Source: Cyanobacteriota bacterium
GTDB taxonomy: Bacteria; Cyanobacteriota; Cyanobacteriia; PCC-6307; Cyanobiaceae
DNA: 6,229 nucleotides
Direction: 5' to 3'
Assembly: GCA_947463165.1 (NCBI GenBank)
Contig: CANHSW010000138.1
Coordinates: forward strand, 1 to 6,229
The notes below the pieces were generated by a model. The model saw only the letters and a list, made by a program, of their open reading frames with translations. It ran no database searches and was not told the origin of the DNA. This document shows, one piece after another, positions 5,547 through 6,229 of this stretch (within the stretch, counting starts at the first letter, position 1; every line of letters begins with the position of its first letter). A program made the position numbers and the translations under genes.

Positions 5547-6229
5547 TTGAACGACCCTAGCGATCAAAGGCTGGCAATCCAGTGGCCGTCAGCACAGACA
5601 GCCCACAACTGCCCAGGCCCTGCGGAAGAAACGGCAGCCCTGGACAGCGGCAATGGCAACACCCCCACAGCCCAAACAGCTTTAAAGGGATATGCCGCCG
5701 CTTCCATTGCGCCAGCTGCCCCTAACACTGAGCCAGCTGCCCCTAACACTGAGCCAGCTGCCTCTAACACTGAGACAGCAAGCCCTAACCCTGCGCCAGC
5801 AACCATTAATTCCGCCCACACCGGCCCCTCCAGAGCTGGAGCTGTACTCCCCTGCCCCATCACCGCTGACCCCGTCTCGGCTGACCTCGTAAGCCCCCGC
5901 CGGCGGCTGCGCCTAGGGGTGATGGCCTCTGGCAACGGCAGCAACTTTGAGGCGCTGGTGCAGGCCTGCCGCAGCGGCAGCCTGGCCGCCGAAGTGGTGC
6001 TGCTGTTGGTGAACAATCCCGACTGCCCCGCCCAGGCCAGGGCGGCCAGGCTGGCCATCCCCTGCAGCCTGGTGGATCACCGCCGCTTTGCCAGCCGCGA
6101 GGCTCTCGATGCGGCCCTGGTGGCAGCCCTGGGGGCGGCTCAGGTGGACCTGGTGGTGATGGCTGGCTGGATGCGCGTCGTTACCGCCCACTTGATCGCC
6201 GCCTACCCGGAGCGCCTGGTGAACATCCA
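5547..6229 (+). CDS. purN: Phosphoribosylglycinamide formyltransferase, 3' partial, with unusual N-terminal extension
   Basis: PurN transfers a formyl group from 10-formyltetrahydrofolate to GAR, giving FGAR, in step three of purine synthesis. The core begins at LRLGVMASGNGSNFEAL (from about 5907), followed by VNNPDCPAQARA, VDHRRFASREALDAALV and DLVVMAGWMRVVTAHLIAAYPERLVNI. The window ends inside the NIHPS active-site motif: the Asn codon (6222-6224) is present and the His codon is cut. About half the enzyme is missing. The start is unresolved. ATG 5922 and GTG 5919 fall inside the first beta strand, so they would truncate the fold. The nearest canonical in-frame alternatives are TTG 5547 (AAGG six bases upstream) and GTG 5523; TAG at 5520 closes the frame. 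Either gives an extension of about 120-130 residues rich in Pro, Ala, Thr and Asn, with PAAPNTE repeats, which normal PurN (about 200-220 residues) lacks. A non-canonical start nearer the core is possible. Confidence 0.9.
   Translation, partial: MNDPSDQRLAIQWPSAQTAHNCPGPAEETAALDSGNGNTPTAQTALKGYAAASIAPAAPNTEPAAPNTEPAASNTETASPNPAPATINSAHTGPSRAGAVLPCPITADPVSADLVSPRRRLRLGVMASGNGSNFEALVQACRSGSLAAEVVLLLVNNPDCPAQARAARLAIPCSLVDHRRFASREALDAALVAALGAAQVDLVVMAGWMRVVTAHLIAAYPERLVNI
5711..5794 (+). repeat. 21-bp tandem repeat, three near-identical copies plus a decayed fourth
   Basis: GCCAGCTGCCCCTAACACTG plus A occurs at 5711-5731 and 5732-5752. A third copy at 5753-5773 has one change (CCC to CTC), and a degraded copy fills 5774-5794 with a further trace to about 5815. 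The period is a multiple of three and the repeat lies in the open frame leading into purN, where it encodes PAAPNTE heptads. It may be a coding linker or a slippage-generated spacer. Confidence 0.9.

Noticed and set aside
5692..5892. Plus-strand 66-codon frame from an ATG, encoding QLPLTLS repeats
   Set aside because: It begins with ATG but has no recognisable fold, overlaps the purN frame, and its repeat is the same 21-bp array in another frame. A small leader peptide cannot be excluded but is unsupported.
5564..6058. 164-codon minus-strand frame with VLGAAGS repeats
   Set aside because: Its right-hand part is antisense to the PurN core, and its repeats are just the reverse reading of the 21-bp array.

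Overview
The window looks like chromosomal DNA from a GC-rich picocyanobacterium of the Synechococcus/Cyanobium type. Three things point there: Pgi and PurN sequences of cyanobacterial type, a Ycf35-like DUF1257 protein that is typical of cyanobacteria and plastids, and two copies of the cyanobacterial HIP1 octamer GCGATCGC. I see no insertion sequence, CRISPR array, tRNA or rRNA.

Layout from left to right. Positions 1-1018 (minus strand) hold the N-terminal 339 residues of glucose-6-phosphate isomerase (pgi); its C-terminus lies off the left edge. Positions 1019-1445 are a non-coding, partly AT-richer divergent region with a perfect 7-bp inverted repeat, a pair of GTAAC direct repeats and a 13-bp tandem duplication. 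A plus-strand gene ending at 2438 follows, with an unclear start. It encodes an exported or anchored protein whose C-terminal 200 residues resemble a diverged lysozyme/lytic-transglycosylase-like domain. A convergent intergenic spacer (2439-2597) is packed with three unrelated short tandem duplications.

Positions 2598-5531 (minus strand) form a tight three-gene operon. In transcription order these are a DUF1257/Ycf35-like protein, an M61-family metallopeptidase with a C-terminal PDZ domain, and a membrane-anchored Amidase_2 (N-acetylmuramoyl-L-alanine amidase-like) protein. The last two overlap by ATGA. Divergent from this operon, on the plus strand, is purN (GAR formyltransferase), which runs off the right edge. 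No canonical start codon lies close upstream of the PurN core. The open frame instead extends back about 130 codons through a 21-bp tandem repeat encoding PAAPNTE heptads.

Functionally this is a mostly housekeeping neighbourhood: central carbon metabolism (pgi) and purine synthesis (purN) flank a small block that may concern cell-wall turnover and proteolysis (lysozyme-like protein, amidase, M61 peptidase). I found no convincing new defence or mobile system. The points most worth a second look are the PurN N-terminal extension, the lysozyme-like protein, and the repeated short tandem duplications.
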